Assembly: GCA_934747965.1 (NCBI GenBank)
Contig: CAKVHI010000001.1
Span: 215,619 to 279,618, forward strand
Length of the DNA stretch: 64,000 bases
Direction of reading: 5' to 3'
DNA from: an uncultured Clostridia bacterium
GTDB lineage: Bacteria; Bacillota; Clostridia; Christensenellales; UBA1242
Shown: piece by piece, positions 1 to 10,431 of the stretch
Layout of the letters: the number at the start of each line of letters is the position of its first letter
Numbering within the stretch: the stretch's first letter is position 1
Position numbers and translations under genes: made by a program
The notes under the pieces: model-generated
The model's input: only the letters and a program-made list of their open reading frames with translations
The model's database searches: none
What the model was told of the DNA's origin: nothing

Positions 1-1904
1 TTATCGTTTAAATTTATATCTTCAATAATGCCAATATCGCCGTTAAAAACGCCAACACCTTCTTCGGTGTAATATTCGCTAGCCTGCCTTTTCCAACTTT
101 GCTCGTAATTATTTGTTGTTTGCATAACCTTATCCCCAAGCCTATAAATTACATTTTCAGTTATGATTTCAGGTTTAAATTCATCCTTTGGATTTATTCT
201 TTCTTGAAGGGCTTTATTTAGATTATCTATTCCACAAACGGCATTTTTCATTGGTGCCAAAACTTGAATTTTAAGCGGGTCAATATTCAAAAAGTTTGGA
301 AGTCTTGTAAGCACCAAATCAATAACAGTTTTAGCGATCTCTGTAGGATCATCTTTTGATTCAAAAAAGAAATCTTTTGATTGATTGTCAATAATTGGCA
401 TTTCGCCTTGATTTATTGCATGAGCATTAGAAATAATCAAACTTTTTGAATCTTGTCTGTAAATTTCTGTAAGCATAGAAACATCAACAACCCCACTATT
501 CAAAATATCCGCCAAAACATTTCCTGCACCAACGCTTGGAAGTTGGTCTTTGTCGCCCACCAAAACAACTTGACTTCCTTTTTTGACGGCCTTTAAAAGA
601 TGATAAAAAATGTTTACATCGACCATAGAAACTTCATCAACGATGATAGTGTCGGCATTAAGCGGATTTAGTTCATTACGATTAAACAAATTTATATTGT
701 CATCCTTAAAGTTAAGTTCAAGTGCCCTGTGGATTGTGCTTGCTTGTTCGCCCGTGCTTTCATTCAGCCTTTTACTAGCCCGCCCAGTAGGAGCAAGCAA
801 AGCAAATTTTTTGTTTTGAAGTTTTAATAAATAAATCAAACACTTAACAATCGTGGTCTTTCCAGTTCCAGGACCACCAGTAATTACCGAAAACCCTGAA
901 TTAATGCTTTTTTTAACTGCTTCAATTTGTTTTTCATGCAAATTGATTTTGTTTTGTTTTTCAAATTCTTCAATTTCTTTTTCAGGATTAAACTTGTCGA
1001 ACATATATGTGTTTTTTAATGCCACAATTTTGTTTGCAATACTTTTTTCCATTTTAAAGTATTTGGCAAGACAAACATTAACACCATCTTTATCTTCAAC
1101 TAAACAAACAAGGTTTTCAATGCTTAAATTTAAAAGCAAATCATCAAGCCTTTTTTCTATCAAAAAGATTGCAATTTTTAAAAGTTTGCTTGTTTCAACA
1201 AATAATTCTTTTTTTGGAAGATAAGTGCTTCCATCTCTTTCGCTTGTTTCTTTCAAAATATGCAAAAGCCCTGCCCTAAGTCTGTAATCACTTTTTTCAT
1301 TAATTCCAACTTTTTTTGCAATATTATCTGCACTTAAAAACCCAATCCCGTCTACATCTTCAATAAGTTTGTAAGGATTTTCTGTGATAATTTTTTGAGT
1401 TTTGTCGCCATAAATATTAAAAATTTTGATAGCAAGATTTGTTGAAATATCATAAGATTGCAAAAACATTATTGCATTTTGCATCACTCTCAAATCTTCA
1501 TAAGCCTCATGAATTTGCACTGCTTTTGCTGGGCTTACACCTCTAACTTCAACAAGTTTTTGCGGGTTAAATTGAATAATGTCTAGCGTTGTTTCTTTAA
1601 ACTTGCTAACAATGTTTAGTGCTGTAACAGGTCCAACGCCCTTAATAAGTCCACTCCCCAAATATTTAATTATTCCGTCTATACTTGTTGGAGCTTTAAC
1701 TTTCACTTTAGAAACTTTAAATTGGTCGCCATATCTTTTGTTTTTTATCATTTCACCTTCAAGTTCAACATTTTGACCAGCAGAAACTATGGGAAATCTG
1801 CCCACACAAGTAAGCATTTCACCCATAACATCACAAACAGTAACTGTATAGCCATTAAGGTCATTTCTGAAAACAACTTCTTCAATTTCAGCACTAATTT
1901 TCAT
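1..1904 (-). CDS. recD2: RecD2-type ATP-dependent DNA helicase (C-terminus cut by window edge)
   Basis: About 634 codons are visible from an ATG at 1904; the 3' end lies outside the window. The translation starts MKISAEIEEVVF, has an N-terminal OB-like region, helix-hairpin-helix-type segments (KYLGSGLIKGVGPVTA; LVEVRGVSPAKA), and a superfamily 1 helicase core with Walker A GGPGTGKTT (plus-strand bases about 852-880), motif II IIVDEVSM and the GDKDQLPSVGAGNVLADI motif. This is the standard RecD2/RecD-like architecture of Firmicutes, a 5'-3' DNA helicase in repair that acts without RecBC. There is no Shine-Dalgarno; a promoter lies 6 nt upstream of the ATG, so the mRNA is probably leaderless. 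Family assignment is secure. Confidence 0.93.
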   Translation of the reverse strand, partial: MKISAEIEEVVFRNDLNGYTVTVCDVMGEMLTCVGRFPIVSAGQNVELEGEMIKNKRYGDQFKVSKVKVKAPTSIDGIIKYLGSGLIKGVGPVTALNIVSKFKETTLDIIQFNPQKLVEVRGVSPAKAVQIHEAYEDLRVMQNAIMFLQSYDISTNLAIKIFNIYGDKTQKIITENPYKLIEDVDGIGFLSADNIAKKVGINEKSDYRLRAGLLHILKETSERDGSTYLPKKELFVETSKLLKIAIFLIEKRLDDLLLNLSIENLVCLVEDKDGVNVCLAKYFKMEKSIANKIVALKNTYMFDKFNPEKEIEEFEKQNKINLHEKQIEAVKKSINSGFSVITGGPGTGKTTIVKCLIYLLKLQNKKFALLAPTGRASKRLNESTGEQASTIHRALELNFKDDNINLFNRNELNPLNADTIIVDEVSMVDVNIFYHLLKAVKKGSQVVLVGDKDQLPSVGAGNVLADILNSGVVDVSMLTEIYRQDSKSLIISNAHAINQGEMPIIDNQSKDFFFESKDDPTEIAKTVIDLVLTRLPNFLNIDPLKIQVLAPMKNAVCGIDNLNKALQERINPKDEFKPEIITENVIYRLGDKVMQTTNNYEQSWKRQASEYYTEEGVGVFNGDIGIIEDINLND

Positions 1905-1910
1905 GACAAT

Positions 1911-1939
1911 ATAATAACAAATTTAAAACATATTGTCAA
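1911..1939 (-). promoter_or_regulatory. Promoter of recD2, leaderless arrangement
   Basis: On the minus strand: -35 TTGACA (1934-1939), 17-bp spacer, -10 TATTAT (1911-1916), then 6 nt to the ATG at 1904. Transcription would start on or next to the ATG. Bases 1940-2114 show nothing else recognisable. Confidence 0.7.
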
Positions 1940-2114
1940 ACGCAAAAGCATTCCAAATCATTAAACAATTTTATAAAATTGAATTTTCAACTTTATGTAA
2001 AATTAACTATTTAATAGAAAAAAGTTAACCAAGCGTTTTATTTATTTTTAAATAATTAATAAATTAACAATACAACATCTTATAGATTATTAAACATATT
2101 GTGAAATGATATAT

Positions 2115-2149
2115 AAAAAACATAAACTAGGCTTTAGTTTATGTTTTTT
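2115..2149 (-). terminator. Intrinsic terminator of the giant-protein operon
   Basis: A 14-bp A/T-flanked stem (AAAAAACATAAACT and its complement) with a 7-nt loop lies just after the stop codon at 2153; the T run is formed by the stem's own arm. Confidence 0.8.
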
Positions 2150-2152
2150 AAT

Positions 2153-5100
2153 TTAATTATCTTCCCAAATAGGTTGTAATGTTATGTTAGAATTAATAAC
2201 CATACTTGTTGTGCCGTTATAAGAATCAGTATTATAATTTTTAACACTTTCTCCCCAAGCCACAGTTTTAAAATCACAATCTTTTGCAATAAAGCCAACC
2301 TTATAGTTGTAAGTTGCAGTTGCAACATAATCACTAAAGTTTATTGTTGTGCCTTTAACAACTTTAATTTTGTTTGTTCCCGAAGTGTTAGAAACACTAG
2401 ACATAGATTTTTTAGTTCCGTCTTTTACCCAACCTTTAGGTCGTGCCCAACAAACATTAAATGTAACTGTACAATAATCAGTAACTTCCCATTTAGCCAC
2501 AAAGGTTAAGTTTTGTGCTTTCATTGTGTAGTCTGTTGTGATAACAAGGTTTGAATCATTTAACACATAACCTTTAAACACATATTCAGTTGTGTAATCG
2601 CCTTTATTTTCTGGGTTTTTACTAAATTGAGTTAAACTTATTTTTTCGCCTTCATAGGCTTCAAAACTTTGTGAGTAATTTTGACCACTAACATTTGTGT
2701 AATCAGATGTTATTTTAACATTGAATTTGTTTCGAGCATACCAAATGCTGTTACTTGTTACGACAAATGTTTCTAACTGTGAATTTTCTTCAAAGTTTGA
2801 AGATGTGTAGTACTTTGTGCTGTCATTAAAACAATCTAGTGCAGGGAAAATAAATTCCTTATCTGCTTCAACTTTTCCGTCATAAACAACACTTCCTGCG
2901 CTATAAATTTTTAGACTGAAAGTTTTTGTAATTTTTTCTTCCCACACAGCGTAAAGTGTTAGGGTGCTGTTTTCAATTATATCTTTTGTGAAAATTGTTC
3001 CGTCAAGAGTTTTCCAGCCCTTAAAAATTTTAAGCAAAGATGTGTTTTCATCAATTTGAATTTCAACATTTTGAACAACAGGTAAAGTTAATTTGTCGCC
3101 AACAAACCCAGTTACATCTCTAACCGCAACATCACAGTTTGTTTCAAAATGAATAACTGCATAATGTTTGGTTGAAATTAATTCATATTTAGCATACAAT
3201 GTCAAATCATATCTTGTGAAACTATCACCCAAAAATTCATTTGTAAAATCGGTATCTAAAAACCAACCTGCAAATTTATATTCTTTCTTGGTTATACTAT
3301 CATCTTCAACTATGTTGTTCATTTTAGGCTTATTTAAAGGCGAAGCAATATTACCCGTTTCAACAGAAACTACTTTGTTGTTGCAAACAAAAGTAACAGT
3401 CCTTGTTCCAGAATTTTCTTGCCTCCACGCTTTTGAGCCTTCTTTTTCATACTCGCCGTCTAAACCGAAATTGTTGTTTTTATATAAATTTGAAATTTCA
3501 CTAATTTCAGAAAGATTTAAACTTGAATTAAGGTCTGTCAAATATAACCCACTATCAGAGTTTGAATTTTCTGTTCTGATAATCATCAAGTCATCAAGAA
3601 GTCTTAAATCTAAGTCTAAACGATGAAGGTAATCTTTATTGAAAGTTTGAGCATTATTAAGAGTTGTTAAGACTAAAGTTAAAGTTCCAATATCATCATT
3701 ATGTGCAAGTTCTTTTAGGTTGACTTTAATTGTATGACTAGTATTTGATTTTGAATATTGCTCAATTATATTTCCGTAATCAGTTTTACCTGTGTAAGAC
3801 TTGCTTTTTTCAATTGCTTCATCAATTTTTGTTTGAATAGAATCTGTAAATCCCATTAAATATTGAACATAATAAGATAAATTATCAAACAAAGTTTGCG
3901 AAGTTACTTTTGTAGTTCTTATAAGTTCTTTATATGCGCCCCACTTTTCATCACGAGTTTTTAAATAGATTTCGCCATCTTTATAGCAAATTGTGATTGT
4001 TCTGTAGCGGGCTGAAATTGCACCTAAACCTGTTCCTCCAACACCGTTGGTGTTTTTGTTGTTTACTAAGCCTATCAAAGGATAGCCAGTTAAAGCTACT
4101 TCAACAGTAGGTTTTTTATTTTCATCGAGTTTAATTTTTGCATCAACATTTATTGTTGCAGCCTTAATTTCTAAACTACCAAGTTTTATGTCTAACTTAA
4201 CTTTTCCGTTAATATGCCAATCATTCAAGTTTGAGGTGTTGACAAAAGCTCTTAGCAAATCTTTAGAATTTGACAAATCAATATATTTGTCTTTGCTTTG
4301 GCAAGTTTTAACATTATCAAAATCATTTATGTTTATCGTTACATTGATATATTCATCGCTCACGCCATAAACATAAAGGTTATTCACAACAATGCTTGTA
4401 ATTTTTTTGTCTACATAATTTAATTTTATAACAACATCTTTATCTTTTGCATATTCGCCAAGCTTTTCAGCCTTAAGAGTTATTGCAAAATATTCATCAG
4501 TTACTTCAAAACCTTTGATAAATTCAATATAAGAAAGTGGATTTTGAAGTTCAATTTTTGGCATTATGGTTGACAAATTGCTTGAATCAATGTCTTCCTT
4601 TGTTAAAAATTCATTTAAAAATGGAATAGATTGTGTGTCAACATTAAACGCACTGCACGCTATTGACAATATTTCTTGCAACGCTTGTTCTTTTATTGAA
4701 ATTTTAAGTCCAGTTTCACCACCATAGCAGAAATATAAAGCTTTGTTTTCGTAGTAAACAGTAATTTGTTCCTTTAATCCCAAAACATCAACATAAGCAT
4801 TAAGCATACTTGTTATGTCAAGGTCGGCGGTTATCGACAATGTGCTGTTTAGTGAATTGTTCACAAATTTTTCAATTTCGCCTGAAATGCTATATTTTTT
4901 TGATTTAATCAAATTGTAAGTGCTTTCAATTAAATTAGTAAAGATTGTGTAAGGTCTGTATTCATTTTTGTTAATAACTTCAATATCTTTATCAAATCTT
5001 CCGCAATATATTGTTGCTTTTCTGTTATCTTGAACAAATTCAATTTGATTTATAAGTTCATCAAACATAACTTTAATCTGCAAATTGTTAGGCAATTCTA

Positions 5101-8100
5101 TTGTTGCACTCTCAGTTGTGCAAATAAAAGATTTTATAAAATCAAAGTCAATTTCATCAAATGATTTTGTCGATAACATTTTATTTATGTCAAAATCAAT
5201 ATTTGTTTCAAGCATTTGATTTATCCATGCAATAATATCATTTATTTCAAGCAAATTAAAATGTACTTTTATTGAAGCGATGTCTAAATAAACATCTTTA
5301 TCATAAATATATGCATTAATTTTTAAGCCCTTAAATGTTGTAAAAATATGACCTGTTAGTTTATCGTCTTTATAACTTAATTCGTAATCAATATTTAATT
5401 GATTATCTTCTCCGAACATATTAATTGTAACATCTATATTTCCGTTTAAAGACAAATCTTTAACCGTATTATAAACTGCCCTTATTAAGTTTGCAGAATT
5501 TGACAAATCAATAAAATCTTGACTGTTTACTTTTTCAATTTCTTCAAATTCTTTAACTGCAATTATTGCATTGATATATTCATTATTTCCAACATAAAGG
5601 TTGTCAACAACAAGACTTGAGATGATTGCATCTTTATAAGAAATTACAATTTTTACATCCTTATCTTTTGCATATTCGCCAAGTTTTTCTGACTTCAAAA
5701 TTATAACAAATTTACTATCATCGACACTGATTTCTTTGATATATTCAAGGTAGTTTAATGGATTTTCAATTTCAATCTTTGGAAGGATTGTTGATAAATC
5801 GCTTGAATCAATATTCTCTTTTTCTAAAAATTCGCCTAGTAAAGGCACAGAATTAACATCAATATTTAATATACTGCAAACTACAGATAAAATATTTTGA
5901 ATTGCCTGTTCTTTTATTGAAATTTTTAAGTGATTATTTGTTCCATAATCAACAAACAAAGTTTTGTTTTGATAATCTATTTTTATATTTTGGTCAAGAC
6001 CTAAAATTTTTGCGCTCAAATTTAAGCCATTGTTTAAATCCAATTTAACATTAGAAGTAATTTCTTTGCTCAAAACATTATCATTAAATTTAGATATTGT
6101 TGCATCTAGTGCTGTTTTCTTTGTTTTTATTAAGTTTAATGTGCTTTTTATTAGGTTAGTAAAAATTGTATAATCTTTATAATCTTCTTCAAACAAATCA
6201 TCAAAATTAATTTCTTCAAAATTTGTACAATTAATTGTTGCTGTTTTTTGACCGTTAAAGAATTTAACTTGATTTATAAATTCATCAAAACAAACTTGAA
6301 TTTCAAAGCCGTTTTTAAATTCAACACTCGCAAAATTATTATTTGCACTTAAAGATTTTATAACATCAAAATTAATTTCTTTTATTTTGTCTTGTAAGTT
6401 TATATTTTTAAAATCAAAATCAATGTTAGCATCAAAATTTTCGTTAGCAAAATTTATTATTTCAGGAATTTCATCTATGTTAAAGTGGACTTTTATTCCT
6501 AACAAATTAATGTAAATATCTTTGTTTACTATGTATGCGTCAATGTTTAGGCCTTTAAAGGTCGTGAATATCTTTCCTTTAAGAACATTATCCACAAAAC
6601 TTAGCGCATAATTTATGTCAAAATGATTATCTTCGCCAAACAAACTAACAACAACATCTATATTTCCGCTTATACTTCTATTTTTTAATGTATTTTTTAA
6701 AGATTTTAGTAATGGTTTTAATTGATATAAGTCAATATATCCTAGCATTTCTGATTTTTCAAAGTAATTTGTTAAAGTGACAACGCCATTAGCACCAAAG
6801 CCATCAAAATCGACTTTCAAATTGTCTAAATCAACATTCAAACTTATTGCATCATAAATAAGTTTCAAGCCCGAATTGCTGACTATTATTTTTGTTTTTT
6901 CAAAAATTTCATCAACATCGACAGTCGTAAAGTTTTGCTTAATTTCACCAATGTCAACTAAATTTAAACTTTTTACTATATCAACAAATTCGTCAAGACC
7001 ACATTTAACTTTTAGATTGTCGAAATTAATAAATGCCGTATTATTTTGGAAATCAACTATCAAGTTCTTATTCAAAATTTTTGTTTCAAAATGGGCAATA
7101 ATTTCGCCACTTAAAACTTCAAATTTCCCTAATACTTTGTAATTTTTATATTCAAAATCAACATCAAAAGCAAGGTCATTACCCAAAATAACATCTTTTA
7201 ATTTCAAGCCAAATTTAACAAGGCTTTCCAAACTTTGATAGTTTTCGGTTATTTCATATCTAATTTCTTCAAATTCTGTTGGTTTTATATTAAAACTTAT
7301 TTCATCGTTTTTAACAATAATTCCAACGATATTATTGTTAAGTCTGTCAAATTCAAAATCAAAAGATGATTTATTTGAATCTTGAGTGTTTAATTTATTA
7401 ACATTTTCAGTTAATGTGTCTGGACTTTCAATAAATTCTTTAAGTCTGTCTTTTATATTATCTATTGAAATTATATTTTCAAATATGTTTTCTTCACTTA
7501 AAATATTATAAACTTCACTTAGTTTACCTTTCAATTTCAAAACTTTATCAATTTCAACATAGCAATCATCTTCAAATATTGAAATTAAAATTTGTTTGTT
7601 CAAAGCTTTTATTTTTAATTGAGCTTTTTTGCTTTGTCTAAAATCTAATTTAACTGCTATTTTTGCATTAATGTCTTTGATTTTAGCATCAACATCAAAT
7701 GCCAAAGTCTTATTATCAAAAATACCTGATTTTAGCATTTCAAACAAATCTTCATCAAAGATATTTTTAAATTCACTTTGATTAACAACAATTTCTTCAA
7801 TTTCTTCATCAAGTGAAATATTCAACTTAACATTATCGCCATAACTAAAAGTCAAGTTGCTAAGTTTTGAATTTTCGCACTCCAAAGCAAAATCAGCTTT
7901 ATTATATTCAAAACTTAATCGGTTTTCATCAATTTGAAGTTTAGAAATCAAGCCCATAATTTCTGTAAGTTTTAAGTCATTAAATTTTGAAATTATTTCA
8001 CTTGCACTAAATGAAGGAATACCAATAGTTTTTCCAAACAAACCACAATAAAATTTTATGTTATCTAAAATTTTGTTTGTGTTTATTGGTGTGTTAAGAT

Positions 8101-9136
8101 AATACTTGTAGTTATCAACATTAATAAATAATTTTTGATTTAAGTATGCAAATATCACATCTTTTTCTAAAATTTTAGTTTTTGCTTTAAATTTTATGTT
8201 ATCAAAATTCGAAAAATCAGCAAAATAGTCTATTTCAAGTTTTTGATTTAAGGCACAAACATTTATCTTCCCCTTAGCCGTGCCCATACTTATAAATTCA
8301 TCAACACTACTTAAAAAATTTGTTATTCCAGAAAAATTAGTGTATTTAATTTTATCGGCAGGTTCATTAAAAACAAACTTTTCAGCCTTTAAATTTGAAT
8401 TAATACAAGCATTAAGTTCAATGCCCTCAAATTTAAGACTTTCAGTTTTTATGCTCTTTAAAAAGTATTCTTTGTCTGTTAAAAGTTCAACATCGCCGTA
8501 GCCTAATAGGTTAAATTTAAGCAACTTGCTATCTTCAAATTCTGTTTCTGTTAGCCCGCTTGCAATCATAGAAAGCATTGAAGGGTCAAAATTCATTTCT
8601 GATAGGTCTGGAAGAGTAATTTTTATATTAAACTTTTTTAATGTTACAAAAGACAAAATTTTGCTAACATCATCCATAACATTGTCTGTGTTAATCACAA
8701 ATTTTGCTTCGCCAATTTCAGCATAAACTTTATTATTCAAATAATTTATGTAAAAAGGCAAATTTTGTTTTAAAATTTCAAGATTTCCATTAATCGAAAA
8801 TTTAAGTTTTTCAAGCATAGAAGCATTTTGATTTTCGTCATCAAAACTTAGTTTTATGCTTCCACTTAGTTTCACATCATCATCAAGTTTTTCAGTTTTT
8901 AAAGTTAAGTTTAAATCTAACAAAGCATTTTCACAACTCATAACATTAGACAAAACTTCGGTCAGCGCACTTGATTCAACTTCTTCTTGACCACCATTTT
9001 GATTATTATTCGGTCCGCTAGGCGAACGAGTTATGAAAAACACGCCAATTTTAAAACCAGCAGTTAAAGCCATAACTGCAATAAAGGCGCCAAAATAAAT
9101 TATAAATCTTTTTAGTTTTCGCTTAAACTTAACCAT
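2153..9136 (-). CDS. Giant membrane-anchored repeat protein with C-terminal InlB-B-like repeats
   Basis: 2327 residues. A short basic N-terminus (MVKFKRKLKRF) precedes one membrane segment at about residues 12-34, then a polar Asn/Gly/Pro linker; there is no Cys lipobox. Residues about 50-1800 are a long run of modules with a repeated beta-strand pattern (for example FTTFKGLKINAYIYDKDVYL), reminiscent by eye of LolA/LprG-type lipid-binding half-barrels, which is inference only. Two copies of a 407-residue unit lie in tandem at about 812-1219 and 1220-1627. Residues about 1930-2327 hold several Listeria-Bacteroides (InlB B / Flg_new) repeats, e.g. KFAGWFLDTDFTNEF and TLYAVWEE, common on surface proteins. 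No LPXTG motif is seen. The gene starts 8 bp after the 319-residue gene and is surely co-transcribed with it. Function unknown; surface or cell-envelope bridging role plausible. Confidence 0.85.
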   Translation of the reverse strand: MVKFKRKLKRFIIYFGAFIAVMALTAGFKIGVFFITRSPSGPNNNQNGGQEEVESSALTEVLSNVMSCENALLDLNLTLKTEKLDDDVKLSGSIKLSFDDENQNASMLEKLKFSINGNLEILKQNLPFYINYLNNKVYAEIGEAKFVINTDNVMDDVSKILSFVTLKKFNIKITLPDLSEMNFDPSMLSMIASGLTETEFEDSKLLKFNLLGYGDVELLTDKEYFLKSIKTESLKFEGIELNACINSNLKAEKFVFNEPADKIKYTNFSGITNFLSSVDEFISMGTAKGKINVCALNQKLEIDYFADFSNFDNIKFKAKTKILEKDVIFAYLNQKLFINVDNYKYYLNTPINTNKILDNIKFYCGLFGKTIGIPSFSASEIISKFNDLKLTEIMGLISKLQIDENRLSFEYNKADFALECENSKLSNLTFSYGDNVKLNISLDEEIEEIVVNQSEFKNIFDEDLFEMLKSGIFDNKTLAFDVDAKIKDINAKIAVKLDFRQSKKAQLKIKALNKQILISIFEDDCYVEIDKVLKLKGKLSEVYNILSEENIFENIISIDNIKDRLKEFIESPDTLTENVNKLNTQDSNKSSFDFEFDRLNNNIVGIIVKNDEISFNIKPTEFEEIRYEITENYQSLESLVKFGLKLKDVILGNDLAFDVDFEYKNYKVLGKFEVLSGEIIAHFETKILNKNLIVDFQNNTAFINFDNLKVKCGLDEFVDIVKSLNLVDIGEIKQNFTTVDVDEIFEKTKIIVSNSGLKLIYDAISLNVDLDNLKVDFDGFGANGVVTLTNYFEKSEMLGYIDLYQLKPLLKSLKNTLKNRSISGNIDVVVSLFGEDNHFDINYALSFVDNVLKGKIFTTFKGLNIDAYIVNKDIYINLLGIKVHFNIDEIPEIINFANENFDANIDFDFKNINLQDKIKEINFDVIKSLSANNNFASVEFKNGFEIQVCFDEFINQVKFFNGQKTATINCTNFEEINFDDLFEEDYKDYTIFTNLIKSTLNLIKTKKTALDATISKFNDNVLSKEITSNVKLDLNNGLNLSAKILGLDQNIKIDYQNKTLFVDYGTNNHLKISIKEQAIQNILSVVCSILNIDVNSVPLLGEFLEKENIDSSDLSTILPKIEIENPLNYLEYIKEISVDDSKFVIILKSEKLGEYAKDKDVKIVISYKDAIISSLVVDNLYVGNNEYINAIIAVKEFEEIEKVNSQDFIDLSNSANLIRAVYNTVKDLSLNGNIDVTINMFGEDNQLNIDYELSYKDDKLTGHIFTTFKGLKINAYIYDKDVYLDIASIKVHFNLLEINDIIAWINQMLETNIDFDINKMLSTKSFDEIDFDFIKSFICTTESATIELPNNLQIKVMFDELINQIEFVQDNRKATIYCGRFDKDIEVINKNEYRPYTIFTNLIESTYNLIKSKKYSISGEIEKFVNNSLNSTLSITADLDITSMLNAYVDVLGLKEQITVYYENKALYFCYGGETGLKISIKEQALQEILSIACSAFNVDTQSIPFLNEFLTKEDIDSSNLSTIMPKIELQNPLSYIEFIKGFEVTDEYFAITLKAEKLGEYAKDKDVVIKLNYVDKKITSIVVNNLYVYGVSDEYINVTININDFDNVKTCQSKDKYIDLSNSKDLLRAFVNTSNLNDWHINGKVKLDIKLGSLEIKAATINVDAKIKLDENKKPTVEVALTGYPLIGLVNNKNTNGVGGTGLGAISARYRTITICYKDGEIYLKTRDEKWGAYKELIRTTKVTSQTLFDNLSYYVQYLMGFTDSIQTKIDEAIEKSKSYTGKTDYGNIIEQYSKSNTSHTIKVNLKELAHNDDIGTLTLVLTTLNNAQTFNKDYLHRLDLDLRLLDDLMIIRTENSNSDSGLYLTDLNSSLNLSEISEISNLYKNNNFGLDGEYEKEGSKAWRQENSGTRTVTFVCNNKVVSVETGNIASPLNKPKMNNIVEDDSITKKEYKFAGWFLDTDFTNEFLGDSFTRYDLTLYAKYELISTKHYAVIHFETNCDVAVRDVTGFVGDKLTLPVVQNVEIQIDENTSLLKIFKGWKTLDGTIFTKDIIENSTLTLYAVWEEKITKTFSLKIYSAGSVVYDGKVEADKEFIFPALDCFNDSTKYYTSSNFEENSQLETFVVTSNSIWYARNKFNVKITSDYTNVSGQNYSQSFEAYEGEKISLTQFSKNPENKGDYTTEYVFKGYVLNDSNLVITTDYTMKAQNLTFVAKWEVTDYCTVTFNVCWARPKGWVKDGTKKSMSSVSNTSGTNKIKVVKGTTINFSDYVATATYNYKVGFIAKDCDFKTVAWGESVKNYNTDSYNGTTSMVINSNITLQPIWEDN

Positions 9137-9144
9137 AATATTCC

Positions 9145-10104
9145 CTATCTGATTTCTATATCATCATAGCAAAATTCCATTTTGTATTTTGCATTTGCAT
9201 TCATACCAATAACTTTGTAACTTTCATTTATGTAAATATTTTTAAAATTCATATCATCATCAACTTCAAATCTTATTTCTATGCTCGTAAATTTAGGATA
9301 GCCAAAACCACTCATATAGTTCATTTTAACAACATAATTTAAAACCGAAGTAGCCACATCAAGTTTTAAGGTATAGCTGTTAAGCCCGTTGACCTTACCA
9401 TTAGACTTTTCTTCCAAAACAGTTTTTGTTGAAACAATGTGGTCAATAGGATTTTCTGCTGCACAACCTGTCATTTCTTTATACTCTTCTTCAGTTCTAG
9501 ACTCAAGACCTGCTTCGGTTTTAAAAGGTTTCCAATCAACAGTACTTCCGTTCAAACTTCCTTCAAAACAATAATATTTGTTTTCTGAAAAAGTAAATTC
9601 AGTTTTTTTAACAACTGTTGCAAGACCAGTTGAAAAATAATCAAAATATCCCTTGTTATGATCACGGTATCTGTAGCCATACAAATCTTGCGTCATACCA
9701 AGTGTTGTAACCTTGCCTTTATCTTCGCCGTTATAACCTTTTGTGTAAACCGAGAAATATTCACACTCTAAAATTTTTGACTGAGCAACAACAAACACTT
9801 TTGTGGCAGAAAGCGTCGTTATGCTTTGAGATTTCCATAATGCGATATTTTTGGCACTTTCTTCATAGTTTTTTGCAGAATACAAAGAAGGGTCAAAAGT
9901 ATCCCACTTACCTATCAAAAGATCGCCTACAATAAAACCACCAGCACAAGCAATTCCAGCAAAAATAAAGAAAATGATAAATCTGAAAGCATATTTAACG
10001 ATTTTTCTTTTTTTGCTTATAGTTTTTTTTGAAGTCATTACGATATTTTTTTCATCTTCAAAACTTTCTTCTTTTGCTTTTTCAGGCTTTTTATTTTCAG
10101 CCAC
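9145..10104 (-). CDS. Membrane-anchored protein of unknown function, partner of the giant protein
   Basis: 319 residues from a GTG start at 10104, chosen because AAGGAGA lies 7 nt upstream. An acidic/basic cytoplasmic tail of about 35 residues precedes one membrane segment (FRFIIFFIFAGIACAGGFIVGDLLI, about 42-66); the remaining about 250 residues are extracytoplasmic and beta-rich, ending in a segment (FEVDDDMNFKNIYINESYKV) resembling the strand pattern of the neighbouring giant protein. No known family recognised. The 8-bp gap to the 2327-residue gene implies co-expression and possibly a shared complex. Confidence 0.8.
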   Translation of the reverse strand: MAENKKPEKAKEESFEDEKNIVMTSKKTISKKRKIVKYAFRFIIFFIFAGIACAGGFIVGDLLIGKWDTFDPSLYSAKNYEESAKNIALWKSQSITTLSATKVFVVAQSKILECEYFSVYTKGYNGEDKGKVTTLGMTQDLYGYRYRDHNKGYFDYFSTGLATVVKKTEFTFSENKYYCFEGSLNGSTVDWKPFKTEAGLESRTEEEYKEMTGCAAENPIDHIVSTKTVLEEKSNGKVNGLNSYTLKLDVATSVLNYVVKMNYMSGFGYPKFTSIEIRFEVDDDMNFKNIYINESYKVIGMNANAKYKMEFCYDDIEIR

Positions 10105-10166
10105 CAGTTAATCTCCTTAAAATTTGCATTTTAAAATTATTTAAAATAATAATAAGACTAAAAATA

Positions 10167-10195
10167 ATTATATCATCTTTTTTTTATAAATGCAA
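10167..10195 (-). promoter_or_regulatory. Promoter of the giant-protein operon
   Basis: Minus strand: -35 TTGCAT (10190-10195), 17-bp spacer, -10 TATAAT (10167-10172) preceded by TGA. About 50 nt of leader carry an ordinary ribosome-binding site. The rest of 10105-10401 is AT-rich with no gene seen. Confidence 0.65.
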
Positions 10196-10401
10196 GAATA
10201 TTTTTTGTCTATCATATTATATTTTTGGTGTTCATAATTCATTACTATTTACAAAAAAACTTTTATCTTTACAAAATTTCCAATATAATTATAAAAAAAA
10301 TAGTCATAAAAAATGCACTTTTGAAATATATTAATGTTTTTCCCCTTAAATTGATAGAAAATAAACACTATCTTAACAAATCGTTGTTTAAAAAAAACAA
10401 T

Positions 10402-10430
10402 AAAAAACACCTGTTTCCAGATGTTTTTTT
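10402..10430 (-). terminator. Intrinsic terminator after the 169-residue membrane gene
   Basis: Stem AAAACACCTG/CAGATGTTTT with one mismatch, flanked by A and T runs; abuts the stop codon at 10432. It could work in both directions. Confidence 0.7.
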
Positions 10431-10431
10431 G

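Noticed and set aside
2153..9136. Possible Cys-anchored lipoprotein or sortase substrate
   Set aside because: No lipobox Cys after the N-terminal hydrophobic segment and no LPXTG-type C-terminus; the chain ends shortly after the last repeat.
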